The notes under the pieces: model-generated
Databases searched by the model: none
What the model saw: the letters and a program-made list of their open reading frames with translations, nothing else
Told to the model about the DNA's origin: nothing
Shown: piece after piece, positions 1 to 6,660 of the stretch
How the letters are laid out: every line of letters begins with the position of its first letter
How positions within the stretch are numbered: the stretch's first letter is position 1
Assembly: GCA_012031455.1 (NCBI GenBank)
Contig: JAAUTM010000059.1
Coordinates: 1-7,280 of the forward strand
Length of the DNA stretch: 7,280 nucleotides
Direction: 5' to 3'
DNA from: Phycisphaerales bacterium
GTDB taxonomy: Bacteria; Planctomycetota; Phycisphaerae; Phycisphaerales; Phycisphaeraceae
Made by a program: the position numbers and the translations under genes

Positions 1-105
1 CCATGGACTCTATGTACACTGACGATCGCCGTGGCGCAAGGCGCGAATCATTCTAATTTACTGAGGTTTGCGACGGAGCATACTTATCCCCTTTTTCTGA
101 GTCGC
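1..105. other. Left edge, no supportable gene
   Basis: This is the stretch downstream of the phoH stop codon. On the minus strand there is an ATG after an AAGGGG-like ribosome site, but it is followed by only seven codons before a TAA, and the other two frames also meet stops within about ten codons. A second minus-strand ATG opens a frame of only 13 codons. I see no terminator hairpin with a T-run. A gene following phoH may start here with errors, but nothing supports calling it. Confidence 0.5.
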
Positions 106-1068
106 CTATTTCTGGCTGTTGCCGTAGGCCTCGACGATCTGCTGCACCAGCGGATGACGCACGATATCGGCCTTGTCCAGTGCCAGGGAGGCAGCCCCCT
201 TGATGTATTTGAGTTTACGCAGGGCATCAATCAAACCGGATTGCCCAGGTTTGGGGAGGTCGATCTGTGTGGTGTCGCCGGTGATGACCATTTTGCTCCC
301 GTGGCCGAGGCGGGTGAGGAACATGAGCATCTGGGCGGCAGTGGTGTTCTGGGCTTCATCGAGAATGATCACCGAATCGTTGAGCGTTCGACCACGCATG
401 AACGCCAAAGGGATGATTTCGATGACATCCACTGCCATGAAACGCTGAATCTGGTCAAACTCCATCATATCGTGCAGGGCATCGAGCAGGGGCCGGAGGT
501 AGGGGTTGACCTTGGCCTGCATGTCACCGGGCAGAAAACCCAGTTTTTCACCGGCTTCCACTGCTGGTCTGACGAGCACCAGTTTGCGCACCACTCCGCG
601 TTTGAGCATGGCCACGGCCACGGCCACGGCAAGGTAAGTTTTACCCGTACCCGCTGGCCCCACGCAAAAAGTCAGGTCATGGTTGAGCATCGCCTCCACA
701 TAGGCACGCTGGCCGGTGGTCATCGGTCGCACGGGTTTGCCCCGGCTGTAAACATCCAAAGCTTCGGAAGTCGGCAAGCCGGTTGAATGTTGCCAGCGAC
801 CCACAGGCTTGCGCTGCTGGGCCGAGTTGATCAGGTCCAGCACTTCCTGACGCGGCAGGGCTTTGCCCAGTTCCGAGGCGTGGGATAACTGTTCCAGCAC
901 CCACGCGGCATGGCCCACCTGCCGACTTTCGCCACTGATGTGCAGTTCATGATCACGCGACCAGATGCCAACATCCAGATTTTCACGCAGCAACTTCAGG
1001 TTGCGCTCAGCCGCGCCGACCATCGCCAGGCGCTGCTGGCCTTGAGGTAATTGCAGGGTAATTTCCAA
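106..1068 (-). CDS. phoH: PhoH family ATPase (YbeZ/PhoH-like)
   Basis: This is a cytoplasmic P-loop ATPase of the PhoH family (320 aa), which is widespread and usually linked to RNA metabolism or phosphate stress. Its exact substrate is not firmly known. Visible in the protein are the Walker A motif GPAGTGKT (residues 137-144), the family signature RPAVEAGEKLGFLPG (167-181), the Walker B stretch VIILDEAQN (233-241), the sensor-like TGDTTQIDLP (263-272) and a C-terminal RHPLVQQIVEAY (304-315). Residues 1-100 form the usual less conserved N-terminal region. The length is normal for the short PhoH form, so the gene looks complete. The start is a TTG at 1068-1066. It is chosen because GGAG lies seven bases upstream, an in-frame stop lies further upstream, and the N-terminus then matches the family layout. 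It ends with TAG. This is the only long minus-strand gene in the window with no frameshift. It is co-directional with the two unknown genes to its right, but 167 bp separate it from them. Confidence 0.96.
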   Translation of the reverse strand: MEITLQLPQGQQRLAMVGAAERNLKLLRENLDVGIWSRDHELHISGESRQVGHAAWVLEQLSHASELGKALPRQEVLDLINSAQQRKPVGRWQHSTGLPTSEALDVYSRGKPVRPMTTGQRAYVEAMLNHDLTFCVGPAGTGKTYLAVAVAVAMLKRGVVRKLVLVRPAVEAGEKLGFLPGDMQAKVNPYLRPLLDALHDMMEFDQIQRFMAVDVIEIIPLAFMRGRTLNDSVIILDEAQNTTAAQMLMFLTRLGHGSKMVITGDTTQIDLPKPGQSGLIDALRKLKYIKGAASLALDKADIVRHPLVQQIVEAYGNSQK

Positions 1069-1075
1069 AAAATAG

Positions 1076-1079
1076 CTCC
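1076..1079 (-). promoter_or_regulatory. Ribosome binding site deciding the TTG start of phoH
   Basis: GGAG on the minus strand is followed by a seven-base spacer and then TTG. No ATG or GTG in frame lies between the upstream in-frame stop and this TTG, so the site supports the non-ATG start. Confidence 0.65.
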
Positions 1080-1175
1080 GTCGAAGGGATTCCGAAAATC
1101 AATAAATCCAAAATCCTTTTATTCGTGGGTCCGCTGGCTGACAGGCTTAAACCACCATACACCACTAGTTCTTCG

Positions 1176-1210
1176 GCCCTCACCCCGCCCTCTCCCATGG
1201 GGAAAGAGGG
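1176..1210. repeat. C/G-rich intergenic hairpin (possible dispersed repeat)
   Basis: The segment begins with C-rich pyrimidine blocks (CCCTCACCCCGCCCTCTCCC) and then continues ATGGGGAAAGAGGG. CCCTCT at 1188-1193 pairs with AGAGGG at 1205-1210, and the inner CCC pairs with GGG across a small bulge, giving a short imperfect hairpin. No T-run follows on either strand, so it does not read as a classic intrinsic terminator. The wording resembles the C-rich 'ctcaccc...ccctctccc' intergenic boilerplate seen scattered in many bacterial genomes. That comparison is from memory and unverified. Confidence 0.5.
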
Positions 1211-1235
1211 TCAACCCACGACCAATCGCGTGCTT

Positions 1236-2669
1236 TCATTTTAGCTTGCTGATTTCCTCACCGAGCTTGAAAGTGGTCACCACCTCGGATTTGTCAGCAG
1301 GGACCAGTTTGCGACCCTCGCCCATCTCACGTTCCAATAACCTGCCTTGGGCACTGTATCGGCTGATCTGCAGGGGTTGATCCAGCGAGGGCCTGCTCCG
1401 TATCACAAAGGAACCATCCCCGGCTGGTTCAAGCTTTTCGGTTCGAAAGGTCAGTTTGCCTTCGTTGGGGTAATAGGCATAAAAACCGTATTCCGCTGCG
1501 GCAGTACGGGCAAAAGGGCCCCCAGCAGATACAACTCCACCTGTGATAAATAAGCCTCGGCTGGGATCACCCACTCCAGACGCTTGACCCCATCAGGCCC
1601 ACTGCGATCCACCTTGACCGTATAGTCCGAACGCACCCCCGATTCCGACCAAACCTGCACCTGTGGCGGGGCATCCTTTTTGGTCCCCTGCACCACCGGC
1701 TTGCGCGGCAAACCCAAAGGCATGCTGCTGGTGCGGATCGACCACTGTTCTTCTTTACCCTCATCGGTCAGGAAAAACCGGCTCATCGAATCGATGCGAC
1801 GGCCAGCCACTTCCATCCGCGTCCCCACATTCACACGGATGCCCGGGGTGTTCATGTTTGTATCCCGGCCTTGCACGATGAACAAAAAACCGACGTCTCG
1901 GCCATGTTCCACAATTTTAAACCACTGCTCGGTAATCAAGGCATCCCGCATCAAGTCGCTGGTCAAACTACGTTTCCATTGCTGGCTGCGCTGAATCAGT
2001 TCCTTGCGTTCCTTGTCAAGGTCCTGCGTATCCCGGGCATTCATGGAAAAAAGCAGCGATTCGAACACCGGGCGAATCCGCGCCAGTCGTGTTTCATCCA
2101 CATCCAATCGGACCACGGCCAGGGTCGTCAGGTTCAAGGGAATCAGTGCCTGCCCCACGACCAGCTTGTCACCTTTGGCTGAGGTCATGGAAAAATAGAG
2201 CACCGAGCACATCCGACCCCATCAACTTGGCCTGAGCCTGCATCAGAATGCGGGCCTGGGGATGCACATTGGCGACCTGAACCACCGATTGCTGAACCAC
2301 CTGATCCAGCACGAACGGGCCATTGAGGTTTTTTACTTCAAGGCTAATGCTGTAGGTGTTTTTCTCGCCCAGAATGCGCAGGATCGCCTCATCTGCACTT
2401 TGGCGCTCGAGCCTGCTACCCAGCGGAGGACGCAGCGACAGGCCATACATCGGTTCGTCCCAGCGCTCCCGCGCCAGGAGTGCATCCATCTCGGTGGGAA
2501 CCGTCAGTTCGGGCAGATTTTGTATGACTGGGACAGTGGTAGGTTGGGTGGGGGCGGGAGTGTTTTGTGCAAGCACCGGGGTTGATAACTTCAACCCGAT
2601 CAATATGAAAATCACCGACAAGGTCCAGATTCGCATGAGTCTATCTACATGTTTCATGGGGCCACTCAC
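1236..2669 (-). CDS. Exported protein of unknown function, two frameshifts in the sequence
   Basis: I do not recognise this gene. It appears as three overlapping open frames (2669-2169, 2212-1451 and 1574-1236) that join into one protein of about 477 aa. Removing one G from the GGGG run at 2220-2217 and adding one G to the GGGGG run at 1523-1519 (minus strand) makes the reading continuous. The N-terminus has a basic stretch, a hydrophobic core (about residues 15-28) and a VLA/Q signal peptidase I-type site near residue 34, followed by a Pro/Thr-rich linker. The protein is therefore probably exported. Residues ~70-230 look like an alpha/beta module opening with YGLSLRPPLGS and closing with a helix around FESLLFSM. 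The C-terminal half is beta-rich and hydrophilic and contains GTRMEVAGRRIDSMSRFF, EWVIPAEAYL and EYGFYAYYPNEGKLTF. The GTG start overlaps the stop of the upstream gene (GTGA). ATG codons at 2657 and 2636 are alternative starts. It ends with TGA. The frameshifts are more likely sequencing errors than decay, because conservation-like texture persists across all three frames. Confidence 0.7.
1519..1523 (-). other. Probable missing base (frameshift) in run of five G
   Basis: Upstream of this minus-strand G-run the protein reads ELYLLG. Adding one G lets it continue as GPFARTAAAEYGFYAYYP and run on to the TGA at 1236. Without the added base the frame runs through a short low-quality tail and stops at 1451. 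Confidence 0.6.
2217..2220 (-). other. Probable extra base (frameshift) in run of four G
   Basis: The minus-strand sequence reads AKLMG before this run. Dropping one G gives the continuous reading AKLMGRMCSVLYFSMTSAKG in place of a frame that stops at 2169. Confidence 0.6.
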
Positions 2670-3287
2670 AAGGGTTGGGCATCAGTCTCGATTCGCAAAC
2701 TATCCAACATCCGATCAAACATCTCCCGGGCACCCGACGGAATCACCGTTGGTGCGAAAATTCCCTGCAAAGGCTGAGTGATTTCCAGATAAATCATCCA
2801 CAAAACGCCCATCCGCATTGATCACTGAAAGCATATGCAGCTGATCACGACGACCTATAAAATCACGATTGAACCCCATCAGCCGGAGTTCCTCGACTGA
2901 CACGCCCCCCACCTCCCGTTGGATGCGCCGCTGCTGCAAAACATGGTCCCAGCGCCGGGCCCACTGACGCAGCACGGATTGTGATGCTTTCTGCAAATCC
3001 TCAGCCTGACTTTCATCCAGGCGTGCCAGTAGCAGATTCAAGGTCTGGGGTTCCTCACCCATGATGTAGCGTTCCACCACTCGCACACCCTCCCCTGCAG
3101 CGGGGGCTGGAGCCTGCGACCAACCCGGAGGCAAAGCCAGTGACAACCCGGCCAAGGTGGCGCGTCTTTCACCACTGACCGCCCAGACCAATGCCAAGGA
3201 CAAGATCAGCAGCAGAAACATGCACAGGGCAATGACCCGATGCTGCGTGGTTTCGTGGGTAAAGCGTGAACCGGAGGGCATGTGCAC
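2666..3287 (-). CDS. Membrane-anchored protein of unknown function, one frameshift
   Basis: The family is not recognised. As written, the frame from the GTG at 3287 runs to a stop at 2715. Removing one T from the TTTT run at 2805-2802 (minus strand) extends it smoothly through WMIYLEITQPLQGIF and FDRMLDSLRIE to a TGA at 2668-2666, about 206 aa. Residues ~18-37 (VIALCMFLLLILSLALVWAV) form a single N-terminal membrane segment after a short His/Arg/Thr-containing head. The rest should lie outside the cytoplasm. The layout 'LAGLSLALPPGW ... MFDRMLDSLRIE', a G-hydrophobic-PPGW strand at the start and a helix ending in SLRI at the close, resembles the PsbP/Mog1/DUF1795-type fold. This is pattern inference only. 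The stop overlaps the GTG of the next gene (GTGA), suggesting translational coupling. The start is uncertain: an ATG six bases downstream of the GTG, at 3281, is an alternative, and no strong ribosome site is visible for either. Confidence 0.68.
2802..2805 (-). other. Probable extra base (frameshift) in run of four T
   Basis: The minus strand reads GGGCGTTTTGTGG. With one T fewer the protein becomes NADGRLWMIYLEITQPL and reaches the TGA that overlaps the next gene's GTG. As written it ends in a compositionally odd tail (FRTNGDSVGCPGDV). Confidence 0.65.
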
Positions 3288-3390
3288 ATGGTATCACACC
3301 CCGCAGGCGATGCCTTGATGAAACCGGTTACCTGATTCGTCTTCGTGGTTCTGTGCTCTTCAATTTCGCAGGAATTATCGGTCCGGAAAG

Positions 3391-3409
3391 ATGGAATCAG
3401 TAATTCCAT
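3391..3409. promoter_or_regulatory. Perfect inverted repeat, candidate operator
   Basis: ATGGAAT-CAGTA-ATTCCAT has 7-bp arms that match perfectly around a five-base spacer. It sits inside the divergent intergenic region, about 100 bp from the leftward start and 170 bp from the rightward start. The size and symmetry fit a dimeric transcription factor site. No known regulator can be assigned from the sequence. Confidence 0.4.
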
Positions 3410-3565
3410 TTCATACAACTCGGAACCAGACAAGCCTTGCAAAGATGCCAAAAGGTGAAGATCGGCTATTTCTGCGGTTTATTCCGTTTGAACGTTACAG
3501 TCGGCTTAAGTGCGACGTTCAGCACGACGATACCAACCCTGAACGCCCGACTATCAAGGCCGGGT

Positions 3566-3570
3566 GGGAG
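3566..3570 (+). promoter_or_regulatory. Ribosome binding site of the sugar transferase
   Basis: GGGAG (within GTGGGAG) is followed by a seven-base spacer and the ATG at 3578. It selects this start over the in-frame ATG at 3599 and the one at 3635. Confidence 0.65.
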
Positions 3571-3577
3571 ATGATCC

Positions 3578-4240
3578 ATGACTGCATACGGCATCAACAT
3601 GGCACATTCGTCCGCTGCTTCGCCGCTGCGGGAGATGACGATTTCATCTCGCAGGGTGGATGAAGTGGTCCGCAGGCTGCTGGACATTCTGGCGGGCAGT
3701 CTGGGTTTGTTGCTGACTTTACCCTTGCTGGTGGTTTGCGGTTTATGGATCAAATGGATGGACCCGGGGCCAGTGCTTTACTGCCAGTGGCGGGTGGGGT
3801 GTCAAGGCTGGCTGTTCCCGATCTACAAACTTCGCACCATGAGGTTGAAGGCCGAGAACCTTGGCGAAACCCGATTCGCCATCGCAGGGGATCCGCGGGT
3901 ACTGCCCGGCTGCAACTGGATGCGCAAGAGTCATATCGATGAACTGCCCCAGTTGTGGAACATTCTGCTGGGCCAGATGACGCTGGTGGGGCCGCGACCG
4001 GAGCGACCTGAAGTGTTTGATGAACTTTGCAGCCGAATCCCTGGGTTCTCCCGCCGCATCGTGGTGCGACCGGGGCTTACGGGACTGGCGCAGGTGAAAA
4101 GCGGTTACACGAATGATCTGCAGGGCATGCGTCGCAAACTGGCGTATGACCTGCGTTACCTGAGGCAGCGCAGTCTGCTGACTGATCTGCGTCTGCTTTT
4201 CCGTACGGTTCCCTGTGTATGGGATCGATCGGCACTGTGA
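3578..4240 (+). CDS. Initiating sugar-phosphate transferase (bacterial sugar transferase family)
   Basis: This is a monotopic phosphoglycosyl transferase of the bacterial sugar transferase family (PF02397 type; PglC/WcaJ/EpsE-like), 220 aa. Members move a sugar phosphate from a nucleotide sugar to undecaprenyl phosphate at the inner face of the cytoplasmic membrane, starting assembly of an exopolysaccharide repeat unit. The sugar cannot be told from sequence. Seen here: a basic head followed by a hydrophobic membrane-embedded hairpin (about residues 36-58), KLRTMRLKAE (84-93), the block DPRVLPGCNWMRKSHIDELPQLWNIL (105-130), the signature LVGPRPERPE (136-145) and RPGLTGLAQV (164-173). It lacks the four-helix plus CoA-binding-like N-terminal half of WcaJ/WbaP, so it is the short form. 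The frame is intact, unlike its neighbours. It is the first gene of the rightward locus, and the stop lies 26 bp before the export lipoprotein. This order is typical of exopolysaccharide operons. Confidence 0.94.
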   Translation: MTAYGINMAHSSAASPLREMTISSRRVDEVVRRLLDILAGSLGLLLTLPLLVVCGLWIKWMDPGPVLYCQWRVGCQGWLFPIYKLRTMRLKAENLGETRFAIAGDPRVLPGCNWMRKSHIDELPQLWNILLGQMTLVGPRPERPEVFDELCSRIPGFSRRIVVRPGLTGLAQVKSGYTNDLQGMRRKLAYDLRYLRQRSLLTDLRLLFRTVPCVWDRSAL

Positions 4241-4243
4241 CTT

Positions 4244-4256
4244 GGGCCGCCGGCCC
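4244..4256 (+). repeat. Small GC hairpin next to the export-gene ribosome site
   Basis: GGGCC-GCC-GGCCC can fold into a five-base-pair stem with a three-base loop. It lies between the transferase stop and the GGAGG at 4257-4261. It is short, and a regulatory role is speculative. Confidence 0.3.
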
Positions 4257-4261
4257 GGAGG
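4257..4261 (+). promoter_or_regulatory. Ribosome binding site of the polysaccharide export gene
   Basis: GGAGG is followed by CTGAT and the ATG at 4267, a near-ideal spacing. It selects this start over a frame-compatible ATG at 4219 that lies inside the transferase gene, because 4267 also places a lipoprotein signal sequence correctly. Confidence 0.7.
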
Positions 4262-4266
4262 CTGAT

Positions 4267-5063
4267 ATGACGCTTGCCAACCAAATCCGCAACCACTGCT
4301 TGTCGCACCGCCGACTTGTGCCTCGGTTCAGCCATGTTTTAGTCGGGCTGACCACCGCGCTGATGCTCATGAGCACCGGCTGCACCCAGCACAAAGACTT
4401 TGATACTTCATCCAGGACCCGATGCCCGCCGTCGGTGCGGTCGAGTACCGCATGGCTCCACCGGATGTCATCACCATCTACTCCAAGCGGGTTCGTGAGA
4501 TCAACGGTCATACCGAAGCCATCCGCAGCGATGGCCGCATCAGTCTGCCCTTGATCGGAAGTGTCATGATTGCAGGCAAAACCCCGGAAGAAGCTTCCGG
4601 CGAAACTGGCCCTGATGGCTCGGGAATATTACGAGGACGCAGACATCAATCTGCGCGTCGTCGGCTACCAGAGCAAACGCATTTTCGTCTGGGGTCATGT
4701 GGGCACGCCCGGTCCCTATCCCTACAACGGACGCAACACGGTCTACCGCACACTGAGCCTGGCACAGCCAACCCATCTGGCGGACTTGGTCGGGTGGAGA
4801 TTCTTCGGCCCAACCGTGATGGCAAGCTGGTCAAACGCATGACCATCGATCTGGACAAGATGATCGAGGAAGGCAACCTCGAACACGATGCCCTGCTCGA
4901 GGAAAACGACGTGATCTACGTGCCTGCCAACCCGCTGGCAGCAGTGGGACTGGCACTGCAGCAGTTGCTGCTGCCCCTGCAGCCTGCTGCACAGACTGTC
5001 AATGCCCCGGCAGATATCGCTCAGGCCGCGACTGGAACAAAACCCTACGGCACAGCTGACTGA
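4267..5063 (+). CDS. Wza-type polysaccharide export lipoprotein, three frameshifts in the sequence
   Basis: This is an outer-membrane polysaccharide export protein (PF02563 Poly_export plus SLBB) that should pass the finished chain across the outer membrane with its Wzz partner. The raw sequence breaks it into three frames. Adding a T at 4407-4408, removing a G at 4599-4600 and adding a G at 4788-4789 gives one 265-aa protein. In the repaired protein, residues 1-39 are a lipoprotein signal ending LMSTGC. EYRMAPPDVITIYSKRV (60-76) and SDGRISLPLIGSVMIAGKTPEE (88-109) form the export domain. VVGYQSKRIFVWGHVGTPGPYPY (131-153) begins the SLBB domain. LLEENDVIYVPANPL (210-224) precedes a hydrophobic C-terminal segment LAAVGLALQQLLLPL (224-238). 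The short form with one SLBB-like unit and a hydrophobic tail is, to my knowledge, common in planctomycetes and their relatives. It sits 26 bp after the transferase and 70 bp before the Wzz-type gene. All signature blocks are present, so errors in the read are more likely than gene decay. Confidence 0.88.
4407..4408 (+). other. Probable missing base (frameshift)
   Basis: One extra T here turns the reading into KDFDTFIQDPMPAVGAVEYR, joining the lipoprotein signal to the export domain. As written, the first frame becomes a Ser/Arg-rich non-family tail. Confidence 0.6.
4599..4600 (+). other. Probable extra base (frameshift)
   Basis: Removing one G gives TPEEASAKLALMAREYYEDA, a natural continuation of the export domain. 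As written the frame runs through SGETGPDGSGILRGRR and loses the SLBB signature. Confidence 0.6.
4788..4789 (+). other. Probable missing base (frameshift)
   Basis: Adding one G (or a T at 4786-4787) gives AQPTHLADLGRVEILRPNRD and returns to the frame that ends at 5063. The exact base is ambiguous between the TT and GG pairs. Confidence 0.55.
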
Positions 5064-5133
5064 TCCTTGGATCAGGCCCCCTGCCGACCGGTCTTTAGAG
5101 GTTGAACGCAAACGCACCCAACGAGTTTCACCC

Positions 5134-6645
5134 ATGAGCCGACCACGCACTGAAACCGAGATCATCGTCTCCCTGTGGCCGATCCTTCGTCGGTATCACT
5201 GGAGGTTCATCCTGCCTGCCTTTGCGGTGGCGGCAGCGGTGCTGGTGGTATCAATCTTCCTGCCACATACCTACCGTGGCGAGGCAGCCTTCGAACGCCG
5301 CACAGACATGGTGCTCTCGGAAATGACCAGCCGGGGTGCCTCGACCAATTTTCAGGACCCGCGTGTGGTGATCTCGGAGGAGCTGATCGGCCCCAGTGCC
5401 ATCAACCGCCTGCTGGATCAGTTTTACGATCCCAAGCACCCCATTAATCCGACGCTTGTTAAGGCAGGCATCGACCGCGAGACGCTGCGTAACAGTATGC
5501 AACGGCGACTGCTGATCAGCACCGACATCGCCAGCACTGATGTGGACCGTTACCGTGTTCGTTACACAGGTCCAAATCCGGAGGTCTGCCGGGCAGTGGT
5601 CAACGGCTTGGTCAACAATTACCTGGAGCAGGCGCGGGAACGCATGGACAAGCGTCTACGCCAATCCACAGAGTTTTTCCGCACCGAGGTCGAACGCAGC
5701 CGAAAGTTGATCGATCAAGTGGAAAACCGCAAGCTGGAATTTGAAATTAAGAACGCCAACCTGCTCCCCCAGACAATCAGCGCCATACCTGTGTATGGTC
5801 TGGATTTGAAAAGCCAGTTGCTCAATCTGACGCAGCAGCGCGATCAGGCATCCTTGCAGCTTGAATCACTGAGAAAGAGCCTGGAAAGCACCCCGACAAC
5901 GACCCCGACACAGGTCACCGGACGCAACCCTGAACGCATCGATGCCGAACAACGCATCCGCCAGGTTGAATCCCAACTGGCCAACTATCTGGGTGCATTG
6001 AAGATGACCGAACGTCACCCCGATGTACAAGCATTGAGACAGCAACTGGTGGATCTGCGTGCCCAGATTGTGAACCTCCCTGAAGAAGTGGTCACCCAGA
6101 AACATGTCAGCATGAATCCCAGGCGCTCGGAATTGGAAACGCTGGTGGCCAAAACTTCAGCGGAATACGAATCCTTGTCGCGTCAGGTCGATGCACTGGA
6201 TCGTCGTATCCGGGATGAAGAGAACATGGAAAATCGCCGAAGCACCGAGCTATACCCGGTGCGTACTGAATACCTGCGAGTCAGTCGTGAACTGGCCGAG
6301 GCCCATCGTCAATTGACTTTCTGGGAAGACAACCTGCGCCGAGTAGAACTGTCGGTGGCAGCGGAGACGGGCAATCGCGGTGTGCAGTTCAACTTCACCA
6401 TGCCTTGCCCACGCCTGACTCGGCTGGAATCACCCAGACTGCAACAGGCACTGGTGGCAGCAGTATTGCTGGGGTTGACGGCCGGGGCGCTCAATGTGTA
6501 TCTGGCTTACCGCAATGATGTGGTATGCAGGCACCCGCAGGACCTTGCAGAAGGTGTGAACCTGCCGCTTTATGGCTGTGTGAGTGAGATTATCTCCGAG
6601 GCGAACGTCGCCGTCAGGTGATGCTCCGCAACATCGTGTATCCGA
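5134..6645 (+). CDS. Wzz/GumC-type polysaccharide chain-length determinant, truncated at 3' end
   Basis: This is an inner-membrane polysaccharide co-polymerase that sets chain length and contacts the Wza-type exporter. As written the frame runs from the ATG at 5134 to a TGA at 6621 (495 aa). The first membrane segment is at residues ~25-43 (FILPAFAVAAAVLVVSIFL), followed by the periplasmic Wzz head (HTYRGEAAFERR, then SEELIGPSAINRLLDQF). A long coiled-coil region covers about 170-410, rich in Glu, Arg, Gln and Leu (VESQLANYLGALKMTERHPDVQALRQQL is typical). The second membrane segment lies at ~438-458, and a cytoplasmic tail RHPQDLAEGVNLPLYGCVSEI follows. Adding one G at 6600-6601 extends the tail to SEGERRRQVMLRNIVYPIN, which family members commonly have. 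After that the sequence becomes foreign near 6645. No tyrosine-kinase domain follows. The in-frame ATG at 5002 lies inside the export gene and gives a non-family leader, so 5134 is preferred, although its ribosome site is weak. Confidence 0.86.
6600..6601 (+). other. Probable missing base (frameshift) near the end of the Wzz-type gene
   Basis: With GGG instead of GG, the reading goes from SEIISE to GERRRQVMLRNIVYPIN. As written it ends SEANVAVR at 6621. The basic GERRRQ tail suits a cytoplasmic end following the second membrane segment. Confidence 0.6.
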
Positions 6646-6660
6646 TCAACGACTGGCCAT
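6635..6660. other. Probable chimeric join (polysaccharide locus to TRAP permease fragment)
   Basis: To the left, the repaired Wzz-type frame reads RNIVYPIN. To the right, a different frame abruptly reads RLAMLLFMGVLFWFGW, a TRAP small-permease segment entered mid-gene without start or ribosome site. Base composition also turns visibly G+C richer from here. An assembly or cloning chimera explains all three observations. A genomic deletion or insertion is the alternative. Confidence 0.65.

Larger units (their letters stand above)
3288..3577. promoter_or_regulatory. Divergent intergenic region, promoter(s) expected but not resolved
   Basis: These 290 bases separate the leftward unknown gene pair from the rightward exopolysaccharide genes, so promoters for both should lie here. 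I searched by eye for -35/-10 pairs with 16-18 bp spacing and for sigma-54 GG-N10-GC pairs and found none convincing. The one clear structure is the palindrome at 3391-3409. Two short open frames cross the region, but neither has a ribosome site or protein-like composition that supports a gene. Confidence 0.5.

Noticed and set aside
605..632. Tandem GGCCAC-type repeat
   Set aside because: It encodes the alternating Ala-Val stretch just after the PhoH Walker A motif. The length agrees with other PhoH proteins, so it is ordinary coding sequence.
31..786. Long plus-strand open frame giving a His-rich 251-aa protein
   Set aside because: It lies antisense to phoH, whose Walker motifs and family blocks are unmistakable. 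The His-rich text is the reverse reading of Ala/Val-rich codons.
3415..3445. Possible sigma-54 promoter (GG-N10-GC spacing)
   Set aside because: Only the GG and GC dinucleotides fit. The flanking bases do not match TGGCAC or TTGCA well enough.
3206..3451. Minus-strand 81-aa open frame across the divergent region
   Set aside because: It overlaps the better-supported membrane protein in another frame, is Cys-rich and low in family texture, and has no ribosome site.
3391..3663. Plus-strand 90-aa open frame beginning at the palindrome
   Set aside because: It has no ribosome site, overlaps the start of the sugar transferase in another frame, and shows no recognisable motif.
4380..4800. Programmed ribosomal frameshifting in the export gene
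   Set aside because: There are three separate shifts of both signs, with no slippery heptamer or downstream pseudoknot evident, and similar shifts occur in other genes. Sequencing indels are simpler.
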